Positions 17,772-26,611 of a DNA stretch of 64,000 bases are shown piece after piece (within the stretch, counting starts at the first letter, position 1; each line of letters opens with the position of its first letter). Both the position numbers and the translations under genes were made by a program. The notes beneath the pieces were generated by a model, which saw only the letters and a list, made by a program, of their open reading frames with translations, did not search any database and was not told the DNA's origin. Origin of the DNA: Gp1-AA133 sp963850425 (GTDB taxonomy: Bacteria; Acidobacteriota; Terriglobia; Terriglobales; Acidobacteriaceae); assembly GCA_963850425.1 (NCBI GenBank), contig CAWKLF010000001.1, positions 1 to 64,000 on the forward strand, given 5' to 3'.

Positions 17772-18396
17772 TTATCTGGTTCCGAATCGCATACAAAACC
17801 ACTTCGCTGACGGAATGCAGGTGCAGTTTGCGCATAAAATTGCTGCGGTGAGTTTCGGCGGTCTTGACACTGCATCCAAGAATGACCGCGACCTCTTTGG
17901 TCGTTTTCCCCTCTGCAATGAGTTGGAGAACCTCGCGCTCGCGATTGGTGAGGGTCGGCAGGGTGGCGAGGCTGGAGGGAGCAAAATAGCTATCCAGGAT
18001 GTCCTGCACTCGGGAAGTGAAGAACGTGCGGTGGCGTTCGAGCGCCTGCACGGCTGAGATCAAGTCTTTTGCTGCATCCGACTTTAGAACAAAACCTCTT
18101 GCTCCAGCTCCGAGCACCTCGCGAATGAGTTGTTCGGAATCGCTCATCGTCAAGATGAGGACCTTCTGATCCGGATTCTCGTCCAGAATCTGCCGAGTTG
18201 CGTCCAGCCCGTTCAAGGTAGGCATTGCGAGGTCCAAGATGACAACGTCCGGACGAAGTTCCTTGGTCATCTGGACCGCTTGACGGCCGTCAAACGCCTC
18301 GCTGGCGATCTCCCAGCCTGGTTGCGATTTCAGAAGAGAGCATATTCCCTGGCGAACTACCGGGTGATCATCAGCAACCAAAATTTTTAGTGCCAC
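17746..18396 (-). CDS. NarL/FixJ-type response regulator
   Basis: A 216-residue response regulator with all receiver landmarks: acidic pair in LKILVADDHPVVRQGICSLL, phospho-acceptor in PDVVILDLAMPTLNGLDATR, switch Thr in VLILTMSDSEQL and Lys in RGFVLKSDAAKDL. The LuxR-type DNA-binding domain fills about residues 145-210 (LTNREREVLQLIAEGKTTKE, CSVKTAETHRSNFMRKL). The GTG start has GAGGT 7 bases upstream. An operator-like palindrome lies 45-85 bases upstream (18440-18480) and could be its own binding site. No kinase is adjacent. Confidence 0.9.
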   Translation of the reverse strand: MALKILVADDHPVVRQGICSLLKSQPGWEIASEAFDGRQAVQMTKELRPDVVILDLAMPTLNGLDATRQILDENPDQKVLILTMSDSEQLIREVLGAGARGFVLKSDAAKDLISAVQALERHRTFFTSRVQDILDSYFAPSSLATLPTLTNREREVLQLIAEGKTTKEVAVILGCSVKTAETHRSNFMRKLHLHSVSEVVLYAIRNQIIRVDQLAT

Positions 18397-18439
18397 TCTT
18401 GAACCTCAATGTCTTTGGACATGCTTATCTCAAGCCAAA

Positions 18440-18480
18440 ACGTGGCTGGAGCATACGTGGCCGGACCGGCCACGTGGCTA
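18440..18480. promoter_or_regulatory. Operator-like palindrome with repeated ACGTGGCYGG half-sites
   Basis: A perfect inverted repeat ACGTGGCCGG-A-CCGGCCACGT lies at 18455-18475. A further direct half-site ACGTGGCTGG lies at 18440-18449, and CACGTGGC continues to the right. The cluster sits 44-84 bases upstream of the NarL-type regulator start, a usual place for an autoregulatory operator. Which protein binds is not known. Confidence 0.5.
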
Positions 18481-18660
18481 ACTCTTCGGAAGCTACAGGG
18501 AGCCTAGCAGAGGCGCCGGGCAAGTCGATACGGATTTAGCTGTAGGATACGCTGGGAAATAATTGCCCCAGGGCGGACTCGAAGGCCAAACTATGCAAAA
18601 ACATCGGGCAAGGTGCCTCCGTGACTGCAACGCAGAACAACCTAACGGGCTAGCACAATT

Positions 18661-19947
18661 TCAGATCCGCCCTTCCTCGTTCAATTTGCCGCGGTGCGCC
18701 CAAAGCCCCAACCCCGGATTGGAGATGTAGAAAACCTCTTCGCCAGCCACGCAGTTGTACCCGTCCCGCAGTTTTTCGGGACTGTAAACCTCAAGCATGG
18801 ACCGGAGATCACCAAACTGATAGCCGGCGCCCTCTACATCTCCCCGGCTGAGATGTCCCGGACACCAGCGGATCGTGAATCTTCCTTCCGATGATCCGTG
18901 AATCAGATGTGCTGCTGCACCCAGATCATTGGCTAGATCCGTATTCTCGGCCACCGCGGCCAGGGTCGCCGGAGTTCCGTGGTAGCCGTACTTCCGAATC
19001 AATAGATCAATGGCGCGGTCTTCGCCAAACGACCTGACACCCGGCGCCAGGACGATCAACTCAGCATCGTCAGCCAACGCCATGCGCGTTCGATAGATCG
19101 CCTTGTTGCCGAGCCAGGTGCTGTGAAACTCATTCTCGTCGAGATACACGACTGCTTTCTGGATGGGTGTATCCAGTCTTTCGAAGTTGACTGCTGAACT
19201 GAGCGCAGCGGCGCGCTGAAAACACTCGATGTCATCCCCGATATAAAGGCCGCGTACCGTGAGGCGCCCATTGGCCATGCGGCCGATGACCGTAAGCACG
19301 TAGACAATAGGCAGATGCTTCAGAAAACGGTCCGCCGCATAGTTGAGGACGTTGCGTACAGGATTTTCAGCGCGGCCCATGATCCGCTCCATCCCGTAAA
19401 CCGCGCCCAGGTAGTGGCTTCGGTTGATGCCCTCACGCCCACCTGTGCCCACGAGCACATTTTTGTTGTAGTTGGCCATCCCAATCACTTCGTGGGGCAC
19501 AACCTGCCCAATCGAGAGTATGAGATCGAAGCCACCTTGGGCGATCAGGTGATTCACTTGCGCTGGCCACGAGTAGTCCACCTTTCCTTCCGATTGCTGG
19601 CGAATGAACTCCGCCGGAACCTCTCCCAGCGTCTCGACATCGGTCCGCCAGTTATGGACGTGAAAAAGATTCGCAGGAACGGGCCCAAACATCCGCGCGA
19701 TCTGCTCCGATTGCATGGCGGCATGTGTGCCGAGCGCAGGAAGAACGGCACGAAGGCGGTGACCGTAATATTCCCAGGCGTAGCGGGTCAGATCTCCGGC
19801 TCGCGAATGCACTCGGCTGTAATCGGGCGGCACGGCCAGCACCGACTTGCGTTCACCCAATTTTGCGAGGCTCTCCAAAAGCAGGTCGCGCAACACTTGC
19901 TGCGACAGATCAGCTTCGATACCACCCGCCTCACAATAAAGACTCAT
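18661..19947 (-). CDS. LarA-family 2-hydroxyacid racemase/epimerase
   Basis: A 428-residue member of the nickel-pincer-nucleotide lactate racemase family. Conserved landmarks are VLAVPPDYSRVHSRAGDL (counterpart of the D-x-TR motif), AVLPALGTHAAM (GTH), SIGQVVPHEVIGMANYNKN with a His and a Lys where LarA attaches its cofactor, and ELIVLAPGVRSFGEDRAIDL. LarA homologues interconvert epimers of lactate and of other 2-hydroxyacids, including sugar acids. Its place 75 bases after the uronate isomerase gene on the same strand suggests an aldonate or uronate-derived substrate (inference). The cofactor genes larB, larC and larE are not in the window. Confidence 0.8.
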   Translation of the reverse strand: MSLYCEAGGIEADLSQQVLRDLLLESLAKLGERKSVLAVPPDYSRVHSRAGDLTRYAWEYYGHRLRAVLPALGTHAAMQSEQIARMFGPVPANLFHVHNWRTDVETLGEVPAEFIRQQSEGKVDYSWPAQVNHLIAQGGFDLILSIGQVVPHEVIGMANYNKNVLVGTGGREGINRSHYLGAVYGMERIMGRAENPVRNVLNYAADRFLKHLPIVYVLTVIGRMANGRLTVRGLYIGDDIECFQRAAALSSAVNFERLDTPIQKAVVYLDENEFHSTWLGNKAIYRTRMALADDAELIVLAPGVRSFGEDRAIDLLIRKYGYHGTPATLAAVAENTDLANDLGAAAHLIHGSSEGRFTIRWCPGHLSRGDVEGAGYQFGDLRSMLEVYSPEKLRDGYNCVAGEEVFYISNPGLGLWAHRGKLNEEGRI

Positions 19948-20022
19948 GCCATCAATTCCATTTTGATGACTCGCGACGATTTTAGTGCGAGTTCACGCCA
20001 TGTCAGCGCTGGCCCAGCTCTT

Positions 20023-21414
20023 TTATAGTCGATAAGCCTTCTTGACCAGTCCGTATGCCAGTTCACTTGCCACTTCGAACGCCTCGTCTTGCCGAAGTCG
20101 ATGCTCGACCACCAGCTTCGCGAGGTACGCGGAGTCCATGCGTCGCGCCATGTCGTGGCGAGCCGGAATCGACAGAAAGCCACGGGTATCATCGTTGAAG
20201 CCGGCGGTGTTGTAAAAGCCGGCAGTTTCCGTCACTTGCTCTCGAAAACGCATTATCCCCTCGGGGCTATCGTGGAACCACCACGGTGGTCCCAGCCGCA
20301 GGCATGGGTAGTGCCCGGCCAACGGGGCCAATTCCCGGCTGTAGGTTGATTCGTCGAGCGTAAAAACAATAATCGCAAGGTTCTTCTCGTTTCCGAATCG
20401 ATCAAGCAGCGGGCGGAGCCCTTGCACGTAATTCGTCGGAGTAGGAATATCAGCACCCACGTCCGGGCCAAATTGCTCGTAAAGATCACGATTATGATTG
20501 CGTGCACTGCCCGGGTGTATCTGCATGACGAGGCCGTCGTCGACACTCATTCGCGCCATTTCCGTCAGCATCTGCGCGCGAAAGAGTTCTTTCTGCAACG
20601 CATCGGCCTTCACCGAGACCACTTTTAAAAACAATGCCTCCGCATCAGCGTTAGAAAGGTCAGCCGTGTTGGCAGTCGGATGTCCATGATCGGTTGCAGT
20701 GCATCCGGCTTCGCGAAATTCCCTGCGAATCGCCTGCAGCGCCTTCAGATAACCGCACCATGAGGCAGTGTCTTCCCTCGCCTTCTGCCCCAACCTCGCG
20801 AGATTTTCCCCGAACCCGGCGTATTCCGGATCGATTACGGGATCAGGGCGAAAAGTCGGCAGGATTCTTCCCTTCCACTCCGACTCCCGAATCGCCCGAT
20901 GATGTTCGAGCGAATCGAGGGGCGAATCGGTCGTGGCCAGGACTTCCAGATTGAAACGCTCATAAAGGGCACGCGGTAGGAATTCCGGCGTCTGCAGCTT
21001 GTCTGAAATCGTGTCGAAGTAGAGGTCAGCGCTGTGTTCCGAAAGTGGGACGTCCAGCCCAAATAGTTCCTGGAAGGTGAAGTCCAGCCAAATGCGCGTA
21101 GGCGTTCCGCGAAACAAGTAGTAGTGACGAGCAAATGTCCGCCAGGTCTTCCGCGAGTCTCGGTTCCCCCGATTGCCAATTCCCAGATCCTCCAGCGCGA
21201 TTCCCTGGCTGTACAACATGCGAAAGATGTAGTGATCGGACTGCACGATCAGTTGCGCGGGATCTGGAAATGGCTCGTTGCGCGCAAACCACTCCGCCTT
21301 GGTATGACCGTGCGGGCTGACCAGCGGCAAGGTTCGGACATGCTCGTATAAAGCCCGAGCAACTCCCCGAGCACTTTGCTCTGCAGGAAACAGGCGGTCT
21401 GGATGAACTAACAT
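20023..21414 (-). CDS. uxaC: Uronate isomerase (glucuronate isomerase family)
   Basis: Amidohydrolase-fold enzyme of about 463 residues that isomerises D-glucuronate to D-fructuronate or D-galacturonate to D-tagaturonate. It shows LPLVSPHGHTKAEWFARNEP (metal-binding HxH near the N-terminus), NLEVLATTDSPLDSLEHHRA, MQIHPGSARNHN and LRLGPPWWFHDSPEGIMRFR, then ETAGFYNTAGFNDDTRGFLS. The ATG at 21414 matches the family start; a GTG at 21480 is possible. It is divergent from the TIM-barrel gene at 21597 and upstream of the LarA-type gene, heading a sugar-acid degradation cluster. The reductases and dehydratases of the classic hexuronate pathway are absent. Confidence 0.9.
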   Translation of the reverse strand: MLVHPDRLFPAEQSARGVARALYEHVRTLPLVSPHGHTKAEWFARNEPFPDPAQLIVQSDHYIFRMLYSQGIALEDLGIGNRGNRDSRKTWRTFARHYYLFRGTPTRIWLDFTFQELFGLDVPLSEHSADLYFDTISDKLQTPEFLPRALYERFNLEVLATTDSPLDSLEHHRAIRESEWKGRILPTFRPDPVIDPEYAGFGENLARLGQKAREDTASWCGYLKALQAIRREFREAGCTATDHGHPTANTADLSNADAEALFLKVVSVKADALQKELFRAQMLTEMARMSVDDGLVMQIHPGSARNHNRDLYEQFGPDVGADIPTPTNYVQGLRPLLDRFGNEKNLAIIVFTLDESTYSRELAPLAGHYPCLRLGPPWWFHDSPEGIMRFREQVTETAGFYNTAGFNDDTRGFLSIPARHDMARRMDSAYLAKLVVEHRLRQDEAFEVASELAYGLVKKAYRL

Positions 21415-21596
21415 GCGTCGGCAGCGGCTTCTCTCGGCGGCAGGCGGAACAGTAAGCCTGCGATTCAGAACAGAATACACGCTTACCGTTCCTCAAGGCT
21501 CGCGGCCGGCGAGGCCTCCTGGCATGACGTAGGAAGCAAAAATGTGGATGATAGGAAGGCAACATCGAAAAGTTCGCAGCGTGAATGGAGAGCAGC

Positions 21597-22592
21597 ATGA
21601 CGTCTACACGTCGCAGCCTGCTGGCTGGCCTGGGGATCCTTGGGGCCCACACGGCAATACCATCATTCATGAAAAACGCAGAGGGGCTTTCATTGAACTC
21701 GAGCGCGGATGCTCCCGGCTGTCCCTTCAGGTTGGCAGTGATTAACGACGAAATCACGCAGGATTTCGAAAAGGCCTGCCAGATTGCCTCCGGCGAATTC
21801 AAGCTGCATTGGATGGAATTGCGCTCCATGTGGGACAAGAATGTGACTGAGCTCAACACGAAGGAAATCGGAGACGCACGAAAAATTCTGGCAGCCCACA
21901 AACTGCAGGTCACAGATATTGCCAGCCCGCTCTTCAAGACGGATTGGCCCGGAGCTCCGCGCTCGCCGAAGAGTGAATCGCGCGACCAGTTCCACGCGAA
22001 CTTTGATGCCGACGCACAAGACAAATTGCTCGAGCACTGCATCTCGCTCGCCCAGACATTCCAGACGGACCGAATTCGCTGCTTTGACTTCTGGCGCCTG
22101 GATGACCCTAAGCCTTATCGGGCCGCTATCAACCAGAAACTGCAAAAGGCCGTGGAACGCTGCGCGAAGAACAACCTCATCCTCGTGCTCGAAAATGAAA
22201 TGTCCTGCAATACTGCGACTGGAGAAGAGTCCGCCGCACTCTTGAAAGCGATTCCGAACAAAAACTTTATGCTGAACTGGGATCCGGGCAATGCTGCCGC
22301 CCTCGATGGCACTCCGTATTCAACCGGCTATTCTCTGTTGCCGAAAGAGCGCATCGGTCACTGCCACTGCAAAGATGTAGTTCGCAAGCCGGATCATGGA
22401 TACGATTGGGCTCCGGTGGGCGGCGGCATGGTGGATTGGCCCGGCCAGTTACGGGCTCTTCAGCGTGACGGATTCCACTACGGTTTGAGTCTCGAGACTC
22501 ACTGGCGCGGCGCAGGCACTCCCGAAGCATCCACCCGCACGAGTATGGAGGGGCTCCGGAAAGCTCTCTCGACGGCCGGAATCCCGTGCTGA
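21597..22592 (+). CDS. Sugar phosphate isomerase/epimerase-like TIM-barrel protein, Tat-type leader
   Basis: A 331-residue xylose-isomerase-like TIM barrel. The start MTSTRRSLLAGLGILGAHTA has a twin-arginine pattern, so export by Tat is likely. Barrel features include FKLHWMELRSMW, LVLENEMSCNTATGEESAAL (metal-ligand Glu), FMLNWDPGNAAALDG (Asp/Asn), GHCHCKDVVRK (His and Lys) and GLSLETHWRG (final Glu). The ATG at 21597 is preceded by GGAGAGCAGC; an ATG at 21585 is in frame but less well placed. It is followed by two oxidoreductases of the same orientation, and probably acts with them on an oxidised sugar. The substrate is unknown. Confidence 0.8.
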   Translation: MTSTRRSLLAGLGILGAHTAIPSFMKNAEGLSLNSSADAPGCPFRLAVINDEITQDFEKACQIASGEFKLHWMELRSMWDKNVTELNTKEIGDARKILAAHKLQVTDIASPLFKTDWPGAPRSPKSESRDQFHANFDADAQDKLLEHCISLAQTFQTDRIRCFDFWRLDDPKPYRAAINQKLQKAVERCAKNNLILVLENEMSCNTATGEESAALLKAIPNKNFMLNWDPGNAAALDGTPYSTGYSLLPKERIGHCHCKDVVRKPDHGYDWAPVGGGMVDWPGQLRALQRDGFHYGLSLETHWRGAGTPEASTRTSMEGLRKALSTAGIPC

Positions 22593-22648
22593 TCCCACGC
22601 CACAATCCGAAAGCGCAGAACAACCAGGCGCAACCGGAAGGAGGGTAG

Positions 22649-23968
22649 ATGGCTACCAGACGCGAATTTCTTGACGCAATGGCCGTGGGCGCCGCGAGCG
22701 TGGCCCTGACTACGACTGCAAAAAGCTACGGCCGCATTCTCGGCTCCAACGAGCGCCTCAACTTCGCGGTGATCGGCTTGAACAGCCGCGGATATGCGCA
22801 CCTCGCAGGCATTAAGGCCAACCCGGGCACGGCTCGCGTCTCGCATGTTTGCGATGTCGATAGCGACATCCTCCGGAAATTCGCAGACATGGCGCAAAAG
22901 GAAACGGGAGAGGCTCCCATCGGAGAAAAAGACTTCCGCAAAGTACTCGACGCGAAAGAAGTCGACGCCATCACGATCGCCACGCCCGACCACTGGCATG
23001 CGCCGATGGCCATCGCTGCCCTCCAGGCCGGCAAGCACGTTTACCTGGAAAAACCTTGCAGCCACAATCCCGCGGAAGGCGAGATGCTAGTGGAGGCGCA
23101 GCAAAAATATCGCAAGCTCGTGCAGATGGGCACACAACAGCGCTCATCACCGCACACCATCGAAATCATCAAGAAGATCCACGATGGCGTCATTGGCAAA
23201 CCCTATTTCGCCAACGCCTGGTACGTCAACGTGCGCAAATCAATCGGCCACGGCAAGGAGGCGCCGGTGCCCGCACGGCTCGACTGGGATCTGTGGCAGG
23301 GGCCGGCTCCCCGCCGTCCCTACACCGACAATATTCATCCCTACAATTGGCACTGGTTCTGGACCTACGGCACGGGCGAATCGCTCAACAACGGCACCCA
23401 TGAAGTCGACGTATGTCGCTGGGCGCTGCGCGTCGACTATCCGAAGCGTGTCACGTCCTCGGGCGGCCGATACCACTTCAATGATGACTGGCAGTTTTAC
23501 GACACGCTGGTGACTAGCTTCCAGTACGAAGACAACATGATCGCGTGGGAAGGCAAAAGCTGCCAAGGCATGAAGTGTTACGATCGCGACCGCGGTTCGA
23601 CCATTATGGGCACTACCGGCTCAGTGCTGGTCGATCGTGATGGCTACGAGCTCTATGATCTCTCCGGCAAGAAGACCAGCGAATTTAAAGCAGGCGGCAA
23701 AACATCGTCGGCGGACCTTGTCGGCCGTGATTCCATGACGGACGCGCACTTCGCAAATTTTATCGCTGGCATGCGCCAAGGGGAAAAGCTCCACGCTCCC
23801 ATATCCGACGGCAACGTCAGTGTGACCATGCTCCATCTCTCCAACATCGCCTGGAAAGTGAACCGTGAACTTCAGCTCAACCCCAAAGACGGGCGGATCC
23901 AGGGGGATCCGGAAGCGATGAAAATGTGGGGACGTGAATACGAAAAAGGCTGGGAGCCGAAACTCTGA
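22649..23968 (+). CDS. Gfo/Idh/MocA oxidoreductase with Tat-type leader
   Basis: NAD(P)-dependent sugar oxidoreductase of 439 residues. The leader TRREFLDAMAVGAASVALTT is Tat-like. The Rossmann fold begins LNFAVIGLNSRGYAHLAGIK, and the family motif HVYLEKPCSHNPAEGEML carries the EKP signature. WHWFWTYGTGESLNNGTHEV and DVCRWALRVDYPKRV belong to the C-terminal domain with the catalytic HxxD-type segment. A strong GGAAGGAGGG lies about 5 bases upstream of the ATG. The next gene starts 7 bases after its stop, so they are one operon. Confidence 0.9.
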   Translation: MATRREFLDAMAVGAASVALTTTAKSYGRILGSNERLNFAVIGLNSRGYAHLAGIKANPGTARVSHVCDVDSDILRKFADMAQKETGEAPIGEKDFRKVLDAKEVDAITIATPDHWHAPMAIAALQAGKHVYLEKPCSHNPAEGEMLVEAQQKYRKLVQMGTQQRSSPHTIEIIKKIHDGVIGKPYFANAWYVNVRKSIGHGKEAPVPARLDWDLWQGPAPRRPYTDNIHPYNWHWFWTYGTGESLNNGTHEVDVCRWALRVDYPKRVTSSGGRYHFNDDWQFYDTLVTSFQYEDNMIAWEGKSCQGMKCYDRDRGSTIMGTTGSVLVDRDGYELYDLSGKKTSEFKAGGKTSSADLVGRDSMTDAHFANFIAGMRQGEKLHAPISDGNVSVTMLHLSNIAWKVNRELQLNPKDGRIQGDPEAMKMWGREYEKGWEPKL

Positions 23969-23975
23969 GAACGCG

Positions 23976-25007
23976 ATGACGATTCATATCGGTCTGATTG
24001 GGGGTGGAAATATCAGCGACACGCACGCGCGTGCAGCGCGTGAAATCCCCGGAGTTGAAATCACCGCAGTCTATGGAACCAACGCCCGCAAGGTCGCGCT
24101 CTTGTGCCAACAGTACGGCGGCAAAGCCTTTGAGGATTTCAAGGCATTCCTGGCGCATCGCCCAATGGAGATAGTAATGATCGGTAGCCCCTCGGGAATG
24201 CATGCCGCCCAGGGGATCGAGGCAGCCCGCAAGGGTTTGCACGTACTCACCGAGAAGCCAATCGACATTAGCAGCGCGCGCACCGACGCCCTGATCCAGG
24301 CCGCCCAAGAGAATGACGTAAAGCTCGGCGTCATCTTTCAGGATCGTCTCAAGCCAGACATCGCTCTCCTCAAAGAATCGATTTTTGCGGGCAATCTCGG
24401 CAAGATCCTGCTGGTAGACGCGCGCGTGAAGTGGTATCGCCCGCCCGAGTACTACCGCAATTCCCTTTGGCGAGGAACCTTCGCCCTGGATGGGGGTGGC
24501 GCGCTGATGAATCAGGGCGTGCACACGGTCGACCTGCTGTTGTGGCTCTTCGGCGATGTCATCAGCATCCAGTCTCGTCTGCTGACGGCTCTCCATACCA
24601 TCGAAGTGGAAGACACCGCGGTCGCCATCCTCGAATTCGCCACCGGACCTGTCTGCACCTTGCAGGCAACGACCGCCGCCTATCCGGGTTACCCGCGCCG
24701 TCTCGAAGTTACCGGGTCGGAAGGCACGATCATTCTTGAAGACGACCGCATCGTCGCATCCGACCTTCGCGCCTCTCGCAGTGGCATCGTCCCAGGGGAT
24801 CGACCCAAGGATGAAGGTGCAGCGTCTCCCGTGGTCAGCGACGTTCGAGGCCATCAGGCTGTGCTCGAAGACTTCATCCGCGCGATCGAAAACAACGCCA
24901 CGCCTGCCTGTGACGGTCTCGAAGGCCGTAAGAGCGTTGCATTGATCGAAGCCATCTATCGTGCTGCCCGGGAGACACAGTCTGCGCGCAATGTCTTGCC
25001 AACCTAA
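23976..25007 (+). CDS. Gfo/Idh/MocA oxidoreductase, cytoplasmic type
   Basis: Second NAD(P)-dependent sugar oxidoreductase, 343 residues, without a leader. Rossmann start MTIHIGLIGGGNISDTHARA, family signature LHVLTEKPIDISSARTD, and GGGALMNQGVHTVDLLLWLF with the catalytic His/Asp region. The ATG at 23976 is 7 bases past the stop of the preceding gene. Together with the exported paralogue and the TIM-barrel protein this makes a set like those used for oxidation-epimerisation or oxidative cleavage of sugars. The exact substrate cannot be read from the sequence. Confidence 0.9.
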   Translation: MTIHIGLIGGGNISDTHARAAREIPGVEITAVYGTNARKVALLCQQYGGKAFEDFKAFLAHRPMEIVMIGSPSGMHAAQGIEAARKGLHVLTEKPIDISSARTDALIQAAQENDVKLGVIFQDRLKPDIALLKESIFAGNLGKILLVDARVKWYRPPEYYRNSLWRGTFALDGGGALMNQGVHTVDLLLWLFGDVISIQSRLLTALHTIEVEDTAVAILEFATGPVCTLQATTAAYPGYPRRLEVTGSEGTIILEDDRIVASDLRASRSGIVPGDRPKDEGAASPVVSDVRGHQAVLEDFIRAIENNATPACDGLEGRKSVALIEAIYRAARETQSARNVLPT

Positions 25008-25128
25008 GAACGGCTCCTCGCCTTCACCATACGGACTGCCACACAACGGAAATCAGGCTGGTCGCACAAAGCTTTCACACACCTCGAAAATTTCACCCGA
25101 TCGCCAATGCTCCAATTAGTATTCCGGA

Positions 25129-26403
25129 GTGGAGCCATCCCCCAGACAAGTCCACGGCCGCTGGTCCGGCAATTATCGCTGGGTCATCTGCGCGTTGCTC
25201 CTGTTCGGTGTAACCAAGAACTACATGGACCGCCAGGTCCTTGGCGTCCTCAAAACCACGTTGCAGCACGATCTGGGCTGGAACGAGATCGAATACTCCA
25301 ACCTGGTCTTTGCTTTCCAGGCCGCCTACGCGATCGGAATGCTCGTGGTCGGATGGCTAGTCGATCGCCTGGGAGCGCGGGCCGGTTATGCGATCGCCAT
25401 GGTTTTCTGGAGCCTCGCTTCGATGGGCCATGCGATTGGAAGTTCGCTCGGCAGCTTCGTCGTCGCGCGCTCCGCGCTCGGATTCTGGGAGGCGGGTGTC
25501 TTTCCCGCAAGCATCAAGGCGGTGGCGGATTGGTTTCCAAAGGAAGAACGAGCACTCGCCACCGGGATTTTCAATGCCGGAACCAGCGCTGGTGCGATGG
25601 CCACGCCTCTAATGGTTCCATGGATCACAATCCATTGGGGCTGGCGGTGGGCATTCTTGATCACGGGCGCGTTAGGCGTCGTGTGGCTCGTGTTCTGGCT
25701 GCTTCTCTACCGCAAGCCGGAAGAAGAGCCGCGTGTTTCGAACCAAGAACTCGAATATATTCGTAGCGGCAGCGAACCGCCCGGTGAATCCATCCAATGG
25801 AGAACGCTTTTGCTCCTTCGCCAGACCTGGGCGTTCGCGATCGGCAAGTTCATGCTCGATCCCATCTGGTGGTTTTACCTGTTTTGGGTGCCTGATTTTC
25901 TCCAGCGTCGACATGGACTCGCGCTGATGAAAATCGGGTTGCCGGTCATGCTGATCTACCTCATCTCCGACGTTGGGAGCATCGGGGGCGGCTGGCTCTC
26001 CTCGACCATGATTCATCGCGGCATCAGCGTCAACTTCGCTAGAAAGTTTGCCATGCTGATCTGCTCTCTGAGTGTTGTTCCCATCGTTTTCGCGTATCGC
26101 GCCCAGAGCTTGTGGGTTGCCGTTTTTCTGATTGGCCTGGCGGCTGCGGGACATCAGGGCTTTTCCGCCAATTTGTTTACGATGAGCTCCGACCTCTTCC
26201 CGGCGCAAGCGGTGGCGTCGGTGGTGGGTATCGGAGGCATGGCCGGCGCTATCGGCGGCATGCTCATCGCCAAGGTAGTCGGGTACATTCTCCAGAAAAG
26301 CGGCAGTTATCAGATTCCTTTCCTGATCGCCGGCTCGTCCTATCTCGTCGCATTGGCCATCATTCATTTGCTGACCCCTCGCTTTGAGCCCGCACAAATT
26401 TGA
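25129..26403 (+). CDS. MFS transporter, ExuT-like (hexuronate/anion symporter family)
   Basis: Twelve-helix major facilitator of 424 residues resembling the anion:cation symporter family that includes hexuronate carrier ExuT. It opens with WVICALLLFGVTKNYMDRQV, and has the loop motif GWLVDRLGARAGYAIAM, the helix-4 segment ARSALGFWEAGVFPASIKAV ahead of ADWFPKEERALATG, and WRWAFLITGALGVVWLVFWL. The start is GTG at 25129 after a weak TTCCGGA; it lies 121 bases after the oxidoreductase gene. Context with uronate isomerase supports uptake of a uronic or aldonic acid. Confidence 0.85.
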   Translation: MEPSPRQVHGRWSGNYRWVICALLLFGVTKNYMDRQVLGVLKTTLQHDLGWNEIEYSNLVFAFQAAYAIGMLVVGWLVDRLGARAGYAIAMVFWSLASMGHAIGSSLGSFVVARSALGFWEAGVFPASIKAVADWFPKEERALATGIFNAGTSAGAMATPLMVPWITIHWGWRWAFLITGALGVVWLVFWLLLYRKPEEEPRVSNQELEYIRSGSEPPGESIQWRTLLLLRQTWAFAIGKFMLDPIWWFYLFWVPDFLQRRHGLALMKIGLPVMLIYLISDVGSIGGGWLSSTMIHRGISVNFARKFAMLICSLSVVPIVFAYRAQSLWVAVFLIGLAAAGHQGFSANLFTMSSDLFPAQAVASVVGIGGMAGAIGGMLIAKVVGYILQKSGSYQIPFLIAGSSYLVALAIIHLLTPRFEPAQI

Positions 26404-26611
26404 TTGAAACGAGCCTCCCGTCCCCTTCTACATCCAAAGATGAGCCCACCGCTCGTACTATTCGGTTACTCAAGTTTTCGGGGAAATGACCGATTGGTCC
26501 CATAGGTGTTTATCCGCGGTATGCCTGTTTTCACGCGCTGCCGGTTGGGAAAACTCTGGTTCCATGCGGGTGATGCCGTGTTTGGGATGAGGGTCGCTAC
26601 ACCAATAAGGG

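Noticed and set aside
23877..25046. A 389-codon open frame on the minus strand opposite the second Gfo/Idh/MocA gene
   Set aside because: No recognisable domain or ribosome-binding site; the plus-strand gene has clear family motifs.
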